Part shown: in pieces, positions 7,931 to 16,817 of the stretch
Position numbering within the stretch: position 1 is the first letter of the stretch
How the letters are laid out: each line of letters begins with the position of its first letter
Assembly: GCA_903888485.1 (NCBI GenBank)
Contig: CAISTS010000061.1
Span: 60,487 to 124,486, forward strand
DNA length: 64,000 nt
Direction: 5' to 3'
Source: an uncultured bacterium
Lineage (GTDB): Bacteria > Pseudomonadota > Alphaproteobacteria > Rhodospirillales > Rhodospirillaceae
Notes under the pieces: model-generated
What the model saw: only the letters and a program-made list of their open reading frames with translations
Databases searched by the model: none
What the model was told of the DNA's origin: nothing
Program-made: the position numbers and the translations under genes

Positions 7931-8734
7931 CTATTCCCCGATCGGAAGGGGTGCGATGTCGGCGCGCGTGGTTTGACGCGCGCGCCAGATCTGGAAGGCA
8001 ATCGCGCCTGCGGGAATTGCGACGCTGATGATCCACGGGCCATAGCCGCCGAGGCCGCGCACGGCGCCGGCGCCGAACAGCAGCAGGTAGATCGGTGTGA
8101 AGGTCCAAACACCGGTTACCCAATCGATGCTGAATTTGCCGACGCCAACAATGATGAACAAACACCAGAGCCATTTCGCGGTGCGCTCCATGGGTGTGCG
8201 AATGGAGGACACCAACGTCCACAACATGAAGAGCGGTACGGCCAGTGCAAACGCCAGCGCCGTGTATTGCGTGAGCGAGCGGCCAGCCGCCGTGAAGTTG
8301 TTGAAGTCCTCTGGAATGCGCGCGGCGTTGAAGGACACAATGGTCGTGGTGGACGCGGTGCGCTTGAGAGCGATGCTCGCCAGCACTTGCGCCGAGGGAA
8401 AATCGTAAGCGTAGGTCATGTCGACGCGCTGCGCCTGGGCTCCGGCCGGGTCCGTGCCGTTCGTGACGCGTGCCAGGATCAGCTTCGTCGATTTCGGGTC
8501 TTCTTCGGGAAATTGCGCGGCCATCTCGTCGAGCTGTGCGCGGGCGGCTGCGGCATCGAGGGAGGGGTCGATACTGCGTGCGATTTCGTCGAACTGGCGG
8601 GCACGCAGCATCTCGATGGTGTTGCGCGCACTCTGCTGGTCGGCTTCGGGGGCGGTGATTTCGCTCGCGCGGTCGCACGCCGCGAGCGTGAATGCGGAGA
8701 GCAACAGCAAGAAGGCGAGGAGTGCGCGAGGCAT
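7931..8734 (-). CDS. Membrane-anchored lipoprotein with C-terminal membrane segments
   Basis: 267 residues. It begins with a lipoprotein signal (LLLSAFTLAAC, Cys near 20), followed by a helical periplasmic domain of about 120 residues and then about three transmembrane segments (from about 150, 185 and 210). The start codon shares a base with the stop of the DUF805 gene (TGATG), so the pair is translationally coupled. No known family is recognised. Confidence 0.7.
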   Translation of the reverse strand: MPRALLAFLLLLSAFTLAACDRASEITAPEADQQSARNTIEMLRARQFDEIARSIDPSLDAAAARAQLDEMAAQFPEEDPKSTKLILARVTNGTDPAGAQAQRVDMTYAYDFPSAQVLASIALKRTASTTTIVSFNAARIPEDFNNFTAAGRSLTQYTALAFALAVPLFMLWTLVSSIRTPMERTAKWLWCLFIIVGVGKFSIDWVTGVWTFTPIYLLLFGAGAVRGLGGYGPWIISVAIPAGAIAFQIWRARQTTRADIAPLPIGE

Positions 8735-9324
8735 CAGAAAGCCACACGCGAGGGCGAGGGCAGGGGCTCATCGGCCGCGCCGCCCATGCGCCGCCGCTGG
8801 ACCTGGCGTTTGCTGAAGCCCGCGCGCGCCGTTGAAGGTCCGTAACGGTTGGCGGTGCGGTCGCCGGGAATGAGGAACGGAGTCATGGCCCACAAAAGTC
8901 CCGGGACATACCACACCACGAGCCACGTGCTGATCTGGCCCTGCGCGAGCGTTGTTGAGATATGCACGCTTTCGGCTTGCATCGCGACCGTGCGTACCGC
9001 GCCGATCAATCCGCCAAGAAAATAGTAGACCGCGACCTCCTGCCCGGAGAGTCCGAAGTCATGGAAACGCCGCACGAGCAGAGGTGCGCCGGCCGCAAGC
9101 AGTGTGATAGCCGCGGCGCCGGAGACGAGCGCGGCCGCCGAATCGCGCGTTGCGCTGTCGATCACGGAGGCGAGTGCAGCCACGGCTGGGATGAAGATCA
9201 AGAGGTAGATCACCGAATAGCGCACGAGGAAGGCGCGGCGATCGAGCCGGCCCTGGCAGGTGAAGAAAAACTGGTGGATGGCATTTATCACGCGTGCGAT
9301 CCCGCGACGGAGCCATGTCCACAT
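8734..9324 (-). CDS. DUF805 membrane protein
   Basis: About 196 residues with four predicted transmembrane segments. The typical DUF805 start is present (FFTCQGRLDRRAFLVRYSV), as is the conserved RRFHDFGLSG segment after the second membrane pair. The C-terminus is basic and Pro-rich. ATG 9324 with AGAGG upstream is preferred over an earlier in-frame start at 9411 that adds non-family sequence. It is coupled to the lipoprotein gene downstream. Function is unknown for the family. Confidence 0.82.
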   Translation of the reverse strand: MWTWLRRGIARVINAIHQFFFTCQGRLDRRAFLVRYSVIYLLIFIPAVAALASVIDSATRDSAAALVSGAAAITLLAAGAPLLVRRFHDFGLSGQEVAVYYFLGGLIGAVRTVAMQAESVHISTTLAQGQISTWLVVWYVPGLLWAMTPFLIPGDRTANRYGPSTARAGFSKRQVQRRRMGGAADEPLPSPSRVAF

Positions 9325-9547
9325 GATTGCCTCTCGCTGCCGGAGACTTCGCGACGCCGGCTTTTTTGGATATGCGCCGAACCGCCGCCAGCGCACGCAA
9401 TGGACGTGCACGACCGAGTCAACGAGGCGCGAAATAGAAAGTTCCGGTCCGCCCGCCCGGTGCGAGTCGTCGCTCTAGAAATATACTGAAATATCAGATA
9501 GTTATCTCTGTGATACAGTTCCGGTCGGAAACGCGGGGGGACGCGCG

Positions 9548-10792
9548 ATGTCTGTGCATGTTGCTACGATTCTCGGGCTGGTAGTGATGTTCGTCTTTGC
9601 GACGGCGCTCCCGATCAACATGGGCGCGCTGGGACTCACAGCCGCTTTCGTCGTCGGTTCGCTGTTCGTCGATATGTCGGCGGCGCAGATCCTTACGGGC
9701 TTTCCAGGCGATCTCTTCGTCACGCTGGTCGGGATCACGTACCTCTTTGCCATCGCCGAGAGCAACGGCACGGTCGATCTGCTTGTGCACTACGGCGTCA
9801 AGGTCACTGGCGGGCGCGTCGCCGTGATCCCTTGGGTGATGTTTTTCATCGCCGCGCTGCTGACATCGATCGGCGCCGTCAGTCCCGGCGCCATGGCGAT
9901 CCTCGCGCCGGTTGCCATGCGCTTTGCTTACCGGCACGGCATCAACCCAATGTTGATGGGCTTGATGGTCACGCACGGCTGTCAAGCGGGTGGCTTCTCG
10001 CCCATCAGCATTTACGGCGGGATCACAAATCAGGTGATGGAACGCGCCGGCCTCGTGGGGAACGACATGGTGTTGTTCCTGGCCAGCTTCGCCTTCAACT
10101 TCGCCATCGGCGTTGTTATTTCCATTATCTTCCGCGCCAAGCCCGGCGCCGCCAAGGCCGATGCCACCAACGAAATGATGACGCGCAGCGATGCCGGCGT
10201 GCTGAATGCGCAGCGTGCCCTGACGCTCGTGGCATTGCTGGCGCTTGCGGTCGGCACGCTCGCTTTCAACCTCAATGTCGGTTTTGTCGCCATCAGCGCG
10301 GCGGTTGTTCTGGCGATCGCATTTCCCGCCGCGCAAAAGGGCGCGGTCGAAAAGGCGGCGTGGTCGACGGTGCTGCTGATCTGCGGGGTGATCACCTACG
10401 TCGCTGTGTTGCAGAAAGCCGGCACAGTTGACTGGATCGGGGAGGGCGCCGCGCATATGGGCGCGCCACTGCTGGCGGTGTTGCTCTTGTGCTATGTCGC
10501 CGGAATCGTTTCGGCGTTCGCATCGTCAGTGGGCGTGCTTGGCGCGACCATTCCGCTCGCCGTGCCGCTTCTCGCGCAAGGTCATCTCAGCGCCGTCGGC
10601 GTGGTCGCCGCCATAGCCGTGGCCACCACGATCGTCGACGCCAGCCCGTTCTCGACCAACGGAGCGTTGCTGCTCGCGAACACCAAAGCCGCGGAACGCG
10701 AAGCGGTGTTCAAGCGACTGCTGATTTACGGCGGCGTTATGACAGCATTCGGCCCCTTCTTTGCCTGGCTGTTCCTCGCGCTGCCGGGATGA
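9548..10792 (+). CDS. MatC / SLC13-like dicarboxylate carrier
   Basis: A 414-residue polytopic inner-membrane protein with about 10-12 hydrophobic segments. Its start (VVMFVFATALPINMGALGLT) matches the N-terminal domain of MatC-type dicarboxylate (malonate) carriers. Repeated signature-like stretches are TSIGAVSPGAMAILAP and ASSVGVLGATIPLAVPLL, and DASPFSTNGALLLAN near the C-terminus resembles the second substrate loop of the ion-transporter superfamily. It probably imports a C3/C4 dicarboxylate; the substrate is inferred from family only. It is monocistronic, with a hairpin terminator just downstream. Confidence 0.8.
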   Translation: MSVHVATILGLVVMFVFATALPINMGALGLTAAFVVGSLFVDMSAAQILTGFPGDLFVTLVGITYLFAIAESNGTVDLLVHYGVKVTGGRVAVIPWVMFFIAALLTSIGAVSPGAMAILAPVAMRFAYRHGINPMLMGLMVTHGCQAGGFSPISIYGGITNQVMERAGLVGNDMVLFLASFAFNFAIGVVISIIFRAKPGAAKADATNEMMTRSDAGVLNAQRALTLVALLALAVGTLAFNLNVGFVAISAAVVLAIAFPAAQKGAVEKAAWSTVLLICGVITYVAVLQKAGTVDWIGEGAAHMGAPLLAVLLLCYVAGIVSAFASSVGVLGATIPLAVPLLAQGHLSAVGVVAAIAVATTIVDASPFSTNGALLLANTKAAEREAVFKRLLIYGGVMTAFGPFFAWLFLALPG

Positions 10793-10805
10793 CGCGGGGA
10801 AAAAG

Positions 10806-10837
10806 AAGCCCACACCTTCTTCTCGAGGTGCGGGCTT
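10806..10837. terminator. Bidirectional intergenic terminator
   Basis: AAGCCCACACCT / AGGTGCGGGCTT form a 12-bp stem with one mismatch and an 8-base loop. It lies between the convergent MatC-like gene and the minus-strand secreted-protein gene, with A-rich flank on one side and TT on the other. Confidence 0.75.
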
Positions 10838-10855
10838 TGAAGTGTGTTAGCCAGG

Positions 10856-11278
10856 TTAGAGTGGGCTGGTCGGCTTACACTGTTCTTTCCAGTTCATGGT
10901 CACGCCTTCACGGTCGCGCCAGGCAATCTCGAGAGTCATGGCAGGTCGCGTCAACGATGCGTCCCATGTGGCCCCCGAAGCGTTGACTTGATTGTTACCC
11001 CAGGTGATCTTCCCAGGTGTATAGCTGCCGACAGCCACCGGATCGAGCATCTTGCGTTTGTCGGAATACTGATAAAGCCGCTGGGTTTCGTCGTCGAAGG
11101 CGACGATCCGTTGCGAGGCTTCGGTCTTGGTACTGCCGCCGCTGACGGACGTCACGTTGCCCGTGCAGGCCATCCAGACTTGAGCCGCAAAGGCACTGTG
11201 CGGAACACTTGTCAGTGCTGTCGCAAAGAAGGTCGCGCACATGGAACGCGTTAAGAGATTTCCCCTGATGGATCTCAT
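10856..11278 (-). CDS. Secreted protein, tandem paralogue A
   Basis: About 140 residues with a signal peptide (cleavage near HSAFAAQ). The mature part shows WMACTGNV, SDKRKMLDPV, YTPGKITWG and DREGVTMNWKEQCKP, all shared with the neighbouring gene at 11318. Two conserved Cys probably form a disulphide. ATG 11278 is chosen because GGGAGG lies 7 bases upstream. I do not recognise the domain. Confidence 0.75.
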   Translation of the reverse strand: MRSIRGNLLTRSMCATFFATALTSVPHSAFAAQVWMACTGNVTSVSGGSTKTEASQRIVAFDDETQRLYQYSDKRKMLDPVAVGSYTPGKITWGNNQVNASGATWDASLTRPAMTLEIAWRDREGVTMNWKEQCKPTSPL

Positions 11279-11317
11279 TATGTCCTCCCTACATTCGGCG
11301 TCGAGTGACGCCATCGC

Positions 11318-11776
11318 TTAATCCTCCTTAGTGGCCGCTACCTGAGCGTCCGGGTCAGTGGACATCGGTGCAGTGGGCTGGCACTGCTCTTTCCAGACCA
11401 TGGTCACGCCTTCCCGGTCTTTCCGGTTAATGTCCAATTTCATTTTGGCGCGGTCGAGGGTGCCCTGCCAAGACATCCCGCTTGAGTTCATCATATTGGC
11501 GCCCCAGGTGATCTTGCCCGGGGCGTAACTCAGCGTCGGTACGGGATCGAGGGTCTTTCGCTTGTCGGACCACTCGTACAGCCTGCGGCTCTCGTCGTTG
11601 AAGGCGAGGACGCGGTCCGAGGGTTCGGTGCTCGACGGAGCCTTTGCGCCGCTCGGGATCGTAGCGACATTGCCGTTGCAGGCGAGCCACGTGTCGGCGG
11701 CGAAAGCGCTGCTCGCTGTGCCGCAGAAGGTCATTGCGGCCAAGGCAGCGACGGTTTTCCCACAGGTAGTTTTCAT
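11318..11776 (-). CDS. Secreted protein, tandem paralogue B
   Basis: 152 residues. ATG 11776 is preceded by AAGGAGG and starts a signal peptide ending near SSAFAAD. The mature part shares WLACNGNV, SDKRKTLDPV, YAPGKITWG and DREGVTMVWKEQCQP with the gene at 10856, so the two arose by tandem duplication. It differs by a longer variable C-terminal tail (TDPDAQVAATKED). Only 39 bases separate the two, so they are probably cotranscribed. Function unknown. Confidence 0.75.
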   Translation of the reverse strand: MKTTCGKTVAALAAMTFCGTASSAFAADTWLACNGNVATIPSGAKAPSSTEPSDRVLAFNDESRRLYEWSDKRKTLDPVPTLSYAPGKITWGANMMNSSGMSWQGTLDRAKMKLDINRKDREGVTMVWKEQCQPTAPMSTDPDAQVAATKED

Positions 11777-11849
11777 GGCGATTCCTCCTTTTGCCAAAGT
11801 GAGCGATGCCCGGCTCGCGGGAGCCGGCTGCGGAAATCTTGATATGAAG

Positions 11850-12062
11850 TTAGGCGGCATGCGGAACATGGTCCGGCTCTCCAGCGGTGCGTGCGCACCA
11901 CATGTATGCAAGGCCTCGGTCGTCTTCGACCTCCAGACGCTGAAAAGGCAGTCCGGGGAATTGAGCGACGGCACGGCTCGCCGCGGTGCGCGCGTCGGGT
12001 GCGACCACATCGACGGTTTTGGTCGGCGCTTTGTTAAGAAAAACACAGCGAAACGTCTTCAT
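11850..12062 (-). CDS. Small conserved-looking cytoplasmic protein
   Basis: 70 residues starting MKTFRCVFLNKAPTKTVDVV, with no signal peptide or membrane segment. ATG 12062 has a strong GGAGGG ribosome site, and upstream in-frame codons are not needed. The sequence pattern (beta strand, then AAxRAVAQFPGLPFQRLEVE) suggests a compact alpha/beta fold. It lies upstream of the secreted paralogue pair on the same strand. Not recognised. Confidence 0.6.
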   Translation of the reverse strand: MKTFRCVFLNKAPTKTVDVVAPDARTAASRAVAQFPGLPFQRLEVEDDRGLAYMWCARTAGEPDHVPHAA

Positions 12063-12255
12063 TTCACCCTCCAATAGGCTGCGTTTCGTGGTGATGCGCG
12101 ATGGACTTAGGAATGACTTAACTGCGCGCAATACGGGTTTCCACGAACGAGCGGATTAAAAATTTTTCATGTGGGAAAGGCGCCCCAAAGCTAAAGGGCG
12201 CGGTGAGACTTAGTCGGCAGAGGCGCGTTACACCGATGTATGTATGGAGGAAATC

Positions 12256-12339
12256 ATGGGTAGAGCATTTATTCTCTGGCTGCTGGGCGTGCCGATCTCG
12301 GTCATCGTTTTGATCGCGCTGCTCACGAACTGGATTTAA
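12256..12339 (+). CDS. 27-residue hydrophobic membrane peptide
   Basis: The reading frame MGRAFILWLLGVPISVIVLI plus LLTNWI forms a single membrane segment. GGAGG lies 5 bases before the ATG and a strong terminator follows at once, so it looks like a real single-gene unit. Very short proteins with a GRxxxLWLLGVP start occur widely in alphaproteobacteria by my recollection. Function unknown. Confidence 0.65.
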   Translation: MGRAFILWLLGVPISVIVLIALLTNWI

Positions 12340-12359
12340 TACGCCAAGACAAATACGAA

Positions 12360-12387
12360 GGGCGGCGCTGATGAGCGCCGCCCTTTT
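12360..12387 (+). terminator. Factor-independent terminator
   Basis: GGGCGGCGCT and its exact complement form a 10-bp stem with a 4-base loop, followed by TTTT. It ends the 27-residue membrane peptide gene 20 bases upstream. Confidence 0.85.
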
Positions 12388-12441
12388 GACTGCGGTTTAC
12401 AGGCGGTTACTTTTCGCGGGTTGAAAAGGGAGGCAGCCGGC

Positions 12442-13998
12442 CTAGGCCGGTTTAGCGCCGTAAAGGGCGTTGTCGAGATGGCCGATCAAGAGATCGTCGT
12501 GATACCGCGCCCTATAAAATGCATTGCCGGCGCGGCGTATGCGTTCGGCTTCTTCGGGCTGCTCCCTCAGGAAATCGACGACACCGCGCAGCTCGGCGAA
12601 AGATGAAAACGGCAGGTAGTGTTCCCCGGCGATGAAGTAGCAGTCCATCTCGGGGCTGGTTTCCTGCACCAGCAGCGCGCCGGCCGCGACGATTTCGAAG
12701 CTGCGTCCGGTGACCGGGAAGGTTTTCATGTCCTGCCGCATGGAGAAATTGATGGCGCAGCGTCCGTCGGCCAGGCGGCGCATGAACGCTTGATAGCTCT
12801 CCAGCGGAGGCAATTTATCGTCGAAGAATGCGTTGAGGTTGGTGTCGAGGGGCAGGCCCTCCTGGCGCGCAGCGGCGATCCAAAGGGCGCGGTGCCAATT
12901 ATATGCGGCGACCCCGCCGCCAAAGAAGATCCGGGGCTGCAGCGGCAGGATCGGGCCGCCGTAGTCGCCGCCGCGCGGCAGCACCAGATGGGCGACTTTT
13001 CCGGCAAACTCGGGCTCCTTCCACGGCTCGAAATCGGGCGACACCGTCCAGATCAGATCGGTCAGGCTGATCGTGGTCTTGAGTTGCTTGAGGCGCACGG
13101 ACCAGGCGTCGAAGTACAAGGCCACGATCTTCATGTCCGGCAGCGCGCGGCGCATTTCGGTCAGTACTTGGAGAGGCCTGGGGAAGTTATAAAGCACGGC
13201 GTCGAGGATCAGGACGTCGGGCTTCTCCTCAAGGCACCGGGCGGCCAAGCGCTCGGCATCCTGGATCTCTTGCTTGTTGAAATTAAAGCCGTGAAAGCGC
13301 GCGTTCCAGCCGTAGTTGTTGAGCGCGGCCACCATCGTCGGGCCCTGCTCGAGCAGGCGCGAATTGATGAAGTGGGGGAAAACCTTCTCGCGGAAGGCGA
13401 CGAGCGCGCGGCGCGGCCGGCGCAGGGAGTCTTCGGGCGGGCTGAACTGCGGTCTCAGGCGCGCACTCGCGTGACCGCGGGCGCGGACTTTTGCGATGTC
13501 GAAGGGCACTGTCGGCGCTTCAAGGTCGAAGCGCGTGCGGAAATCGGGAACGATCTGTTTGAGGAAATCCAGCAGACGCAGAATCGCCGGCGTGAACTCG
13601 GTCCCATCGGCAAAGGCCAGGGATATCTGTTGCAGGATGAGCGGTTCGAGCGCGTAGTACGCTGTGTGCTGCGTCTCAGGTGATTGTTTGTCGTGCTGCT
13701 CGCGCAGGAGGCGCTTGCCCGCCGCGACGTCGGCGCTGTCGTTCATCTCGATGCCGCCGAAATACAAGGCGAAGGAAATGATCGGACTGACGATGCCGCG
13801 CAGGTGCAGGATCTTGGCCACGAGGTAGGCGGCACGGATGACGCCGTCGTTGAGCAATGCCCAGATCGCGCCGATGATGACGACGGCGGGCTCGGGTGAT
13901 TTCAGGACGTAGTCCTGAAGCCCGACATAGTCCTGGGCGAGCCCGAGTTGCACGATCGCACGCTGCACTTCGGCGACGGCGGCGTCGGCTTCGGTCAT
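12442..13998 (-). CDS. CgeB-like glycosyltransferase
   Basis: 518 residues. The N-terminal 200 are helical and unassigned. The rest resembles GT-B transferases of the CgeB / Glyco_trans_1_2 type: a DVLILDAVLYNFPRPLQVL strand-helix unit near 270, LIWTVSPDFEPW, and the C-terminal donor-site region TGRSFEIVAAGALLVQE followed by the EEAERIRRAGNAFYRARY helix near 490. It probably transfers a sugar to a surface or protein glycan in the cytoplasm. No polysaccharide operon is adjacent, but more glycan-type genes lie at 15-20 kb. Donor and acceptor are unknown. Confidence 0.75.
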   Translation of the reverse strand: MTEADAAVAEVQRAIVQLGLAQDYVGLQDYVLKSPEPAVVIIGAIWALLNDGVIRAAYLVAKILHLRGIVSPIISFALYFGGIEMNDSADVAAGKRLLREQHDKQSPETQHTAYYALEPLILQQISLAFADGTEFTPAILRLLDFLKQIVPDFRTRFDLEAPTVPFDIAKVRARGHASARLRPQFSPPEDSLRRPRRALVAFREKVFPHFINSRLLEQGPTMVAALNNYGWNARFHGFNFNKQEIQDAERLAARCLEEKPDVLILDAVLYNFPRPLQVLTEMRRALPDMKIVALYFDAWSVRLKQLKTTISLTDLIWTVSPDFEPWKEPEFAGKVAHLVLPRGGDYGGPILPLQPRIFFGGGVAAYNWHRALWIAAARQEGLPLDTNLNAFFDDKLPPLESYQAFMRRLADGRCAINFSMRQDMKTFPVTGRSFEIVAAGALLVQETSPEMDCYFIAGEHYLPFSSFAELRGVVDFLREQPEEAERIRRAGNAFYRARYHDDLLIGHLDNALYGAKPA

Positions 13999-14085
13999 GA
14001 TTCGTCCGTGATGGCGGCGAGGCCGCGAGGAATGGTTCTAAGATATGACATTAGGCCGCCAAGGCTTGAGAAACCCTTAAAAGAA

Positions 14086-14115
14086 TTAACCCCCGGCCGG
14101 GCGGCCGAGGGTTAA
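14086..14115 (-). terminator. Terminator of the repeat-domain secreted gene
   Basis: TTAACCCCCGGCC / GGCCGAGGGTTAA form a 13-bp stem with one mismatch and a 4-base loop. On the minus strand a TTCTTTTAAG stretch follows. It lies 26 bases after the stop of the gene at 14142. Confidence 0.7.
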
Positions 14116-14141
14116 AGCGTTAGGATGTAAGCCGTTATCCG

Positions 14142-14861
14142 TTAGCTGCGGTTGGGCCGGCCGGTGTGCCTATTAATTTCGTGTCGGGACACTAGCGAAT
14201 TGTCGGATGCAACGATATCGACCGTAATCGTGTCGGCGTCCTTCTCCTTCACCGCGCCCACCTTCACATTGGGATTGCCGGCCATGATGAGTCGCGCTTC
14301 GGCGAGCTTCTTGGCTTGATCGACGGTCAGGTTGAGGTCGCGGCTGGCACTGCCTGCCACGGATCGTCCGCCCATTCCGCCGCGCATACCATCGTGGGCT
14401 CCGCCGTGGAACCCACCATGCATGCCGCCGCGACCGCGCCCACGTTCATCGTCTCCGGCGCGTTGGTTGCGCGCGGATTCGAGGCGGGCGGGCGAGCCCG
14501 TGCGGGTGGAAATCTCCTGGGTTGTGACAAGGGCGCCGGTCTTGGTGACGATTTCCACAGTGACGACGCCTACTTCCTTGGCGGCGACTTTGCCTACTTT
14601 CAAGTTCGCATTCCCGCGCATGGCAAGGCGCCCTTCGATGATGTCGCGCACTTGGTCGGAGGTGAGCTTGCGGTCGACCTCGGGGCGGTGCTCGGCGGCG
14701 CGTTCGCGCATTCTGTCGCGAAAGCGCTCGCGAGAATTTTCCGGCGCAGAGGCGCCAGGGGAGTCCTTGGGCGCCGCGGCCTGCCCGATGGCCGGGAAGC
14801 CAAGGGCGCCAGCCGAAGCCAGGGCAAGCGCGACGATGGCCGCCATATGGGGTTTACGCAT
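14142..14861 (-). CDS. Secreted protein with an internal domain duplication
   Basis: 239 residues with a signal peptide (cleavage near IGQAA). Two similar units of about 60 residues flank a Gly/His/Arg-rich linker (GGMHGGFHGGAHDGMRGGMG). Unit 1 has LTSDQVRDIIEGRLAMRGN, NLKVG, VVTVEIVTKTGALV and RTGSPAR. Unit 2 has LTVDQAKKLAEARLIMAGNP, NVKVG, TITVDIVASDNSLV and HTGRPNR. The helix-then-strands pattern is PepSY-like but not a confident match. The His-rich linker could bind metal. An AAGGAGT ribosome site precedes ATG 14861. Confidence 0.75.
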   Translation of the reverse strand: MRKPHMAAIVALALASAGALGFPAIGQAAAPKDSPGASAPENSRERFRDRMRERAAEHRPEVDRKLTSDQVRDIIEGRLAMRGNANLKVGKVAAKEVGVVTVEIVTKTGALVTTQEISTRTGSPARLESARNQRAGDDERGRGRGGMHGGFHGGAHDGMRGGMGGRSVAGSASRDLNLTVDQAKKLAEARLIMAGNPNVKVGAVKEKDADTITVDIVASDNSLVSRHEINRHTGRPNRS

Positions 14862-15057
14862 GGTGTTACTCCTTACTGCTAAGTGGGTGGGTTTCTCCCC
14901 TCATACCCATAGGACGGCCCTAGGGATGCGTTCCTGCGCCGGGACCCCGCAAGGCCGTGCCACTTTGGAATGATTTCAGAAAATTAACCGGCAGTTGGCG
15001 GTGGGGGCAGTGCGGACTTGGTATTGGACGCCGGCATCTGCTACTTAAAATCCCAAC

Positions 15058-15834
15058 ATGAGCACAGATATCCAAGATCTTGTCGATGCACACGAAAAAG
15101 TCGTGCCTGTGGCCGAAGCACGCCTCGGTCCTCATGTTCTGCGGTATCACGTTCCCAATAGGACGTGTCTGACCCGTGTGCAGACGCTGCTCTCCAAAGA
15201 ACCCGACACAATCACCTGGCTGTCCAGCATTCCTGAGGGATCGGTTCTTCTCGATGTCGGGGCCAATGTCGGCACATACTCAATTTTCGCAAGCGTGGTT
15301 CGCGGCGCGCGCGTTTTTGCATTTGAGCCCGAAGCGCAGAATTTCGCGGTACTTTGCCGCAACATCATAGCCAACAATCTCTCAGGCCGCGTTGATGCCT
15401 GGTGTGCGGCCGTTTCGGACAAGACTGGTTTCGACCGCATTTATCTCTCCGACCTCACCATTGGCGGCTCCTGCCACAGCTTCGGTGAACAGGTGGATTT
15501 CCGATTGCGCCCATCGCCGTCGCGCTTTAGCCAGGGCAGCTATGCAACGACCATCGACGCGTTGGTGCAGGAGGGTACGATAGAGGTGCCCGGGTACATC
15601 AAGATCGACGTGGACGGTTTCGATCACAAGGTGATCCACGGCGGTTTGACGACGCTGCGCAACCCGCGTGTGCAGTCGGTCATTGTGGAGCTAAACACCA
15701 ACCTAGCCGAGCACCGGGACGTAGTCGGGTTGATGAGTTCGCTCGGGTTTACATCCGATCCTGAGCAGGTGGTTCGCGCGCAACGCAAGGGCGGCCCCTT
15801 CAAGGGAATAGGTGAGCATGTTTTCCGCCGCTAA
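15058..15834 (+). CDS. FkbM-family methyltransferase
   Basis: 258 residues. The SAM site is LLDVGANVGTYSIFAS (near 65-80), followed by the acidic strand VFAFEPEAQNFAVLCRNI and the family hallmark GYIKIDVDGFDHKVIHGG near 180. FkbM-type enzymes O-methylate sugars or polyketides. It overlaps the next gene by about 20 bases, so both form an operon, and their pairing suggests modification of a surface glycan. The acceptor is unknown. Confidence 0.88.
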   Translation: MSTDIQDLVDAHEKVVPVAEARLGPHVLRYHVPNRTCLTRVQTLLSKEPDTITWLSSIPEGSVLLDVGANVGTYSIFASVVRGARVFAFEPEAQNFAVLCRNIIANNLSGRVDAWCAAVSDKTGFDRIYLSDLTIGGSCHSFGEQVDFRLRPSPSRFSQGSYATTIDALVQEGTIEVPGYIKIDVDGFDHKVIHGGLTTLRNPRVQSVIVELNTNLAEHRDVVGLMSSLGFTSDPEQVVRAQRKGGPFKGIGEHVFRR

Positions 15835-16549
15835 GAAGCATACGATCGAACGCATCCGTAAGGCGCCGATCCGCACCAATCCGTTCCCGCATCTCTTCAT
15901 CGAGGAAATCTTTCCGCCAGATTTCTATGCGGAGATGCAGCGCCATCGCATGCCCGACGAGGACTTCCGCTCGTTGGTGTCGACCGGCCGCGTGAACAAG
16001 GCCTACAGCGCCGAGCGGCTTTGTTATATGCCGGATCAAGAGCCGACCGCCGCCGCCAGCGCGCGTTTCTGGCAAACACTCTTCGCCGCATACAATGACG
16101 AGGATTTCCTAAATGTCTGGCTGGAGCGTTTCGCTCCGTACCTGCAAAAGCGCATCGACGACGGCTTTGGATTTGCCGACAATGCGACCAATCCACGTAC
16201 CGAGATCTTTCTGATGCGGGACAAAAGGAACTACGTGCTCCGCCCGCACACCGACGTTCCGTCGAAGGCCATTTCGGTGCTGTTCTATCTTCCGCCCGAC
16301 GCACGGTTCGAGATGCTGGGGACATCGCTATACAAACCCAAGAACACGGAATCGGTGGCGTTCGGCGTCCATCTCGACCGCGAGGATTTCGACCTTATTG
16401 CGACGATTCCATTTCGGGCGAATGCCGCGCTCGGGTTTCCAAACTTGCCCGGCAGTTTGCACGGCGTTGAGACACTGGATGGATCCGAACAAGTGCGTGA
16501 CATTATGCTTTACGACGTCAAATTCCTTCCTCGCGTGCCGGCGGCATAG
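15812..16549 (+). CDS. 2-oxoglutarate/Fe(II)-dependent oxygenase-like protein
   Basis: 245 residues from GTG 15812, or 243 from ATG 15818. The core shows an HTD iron-binding motif (LRPHTDVPSKAISVLFYLPP, near 150) and a distal His (LPGSLHGVETL, near 220), the facial-triad order of 2OG oxygenases. N-terminal helices (FPHLFIEEIFPPDFYAEMQ) match the usual start of this class next to methyltransferase genes. It is probably a hydroxylase acting on a sugar or protein side chain. It overlaps the FkbM gene and is likely translationally coupled. Confidence 0.75.
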   Translation: MSMFSAAKKHTIERIRKAPIRTNPFPHLFIEEIFPPDFYAEMQRHRMPDEDFRSLVSTGRVNKAYSAERLCYMPDQEPTAAASARFWQTLFAAYNDEDFLNVWLERFAPYLQKRIDDGFGFADNATNPRTEIFLMRDKRNYVLRPHTDVPSKAISVLFYLPPDARFEMLGTSLYKPKNTESVAFGVHLDREDFDLIATIPFRANAALGFPNLPGSLHGVETLDGSEQVRDIMLYDVKFLPRVPAA

Positions 16550-16817
16550 CCCTGTACCTCGCTTTGTTCGATGACAGGCGTCGCGATGAAACCCTAGAGA
16601 AACCCTTCAGAATCGCGGGGAAACGCCAACGAAGCCGACAGGTCCATCTGATAAACCACGGGAACATCACGAATAATTGAACGCGGCGCAGGCTACCATC
16701 CCGCTTCACAGCCGATGGGCCCTGGAGTAGGTTAAGGCACCTCAAAGGGGCTGCTCCCACGCGCGCCGGGAGCGACATAGCGGGTTTTGAAATTCAATCT
16801 CATCGTGGAGGACTAAA

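Noticed and set aside
8097..8845. Plus-strand frames across the DUF805/lipoprotein operon
   Set aside because: No ribosome site or domain; the minus strand carries membrane proteins with clear signals.
14316..14973. Plus-strand frames opposite the duplicated-domain secreted gene
   Set aside because: Shadow frames; the minus-strand gene has a signal peptide, repeats and terminator.
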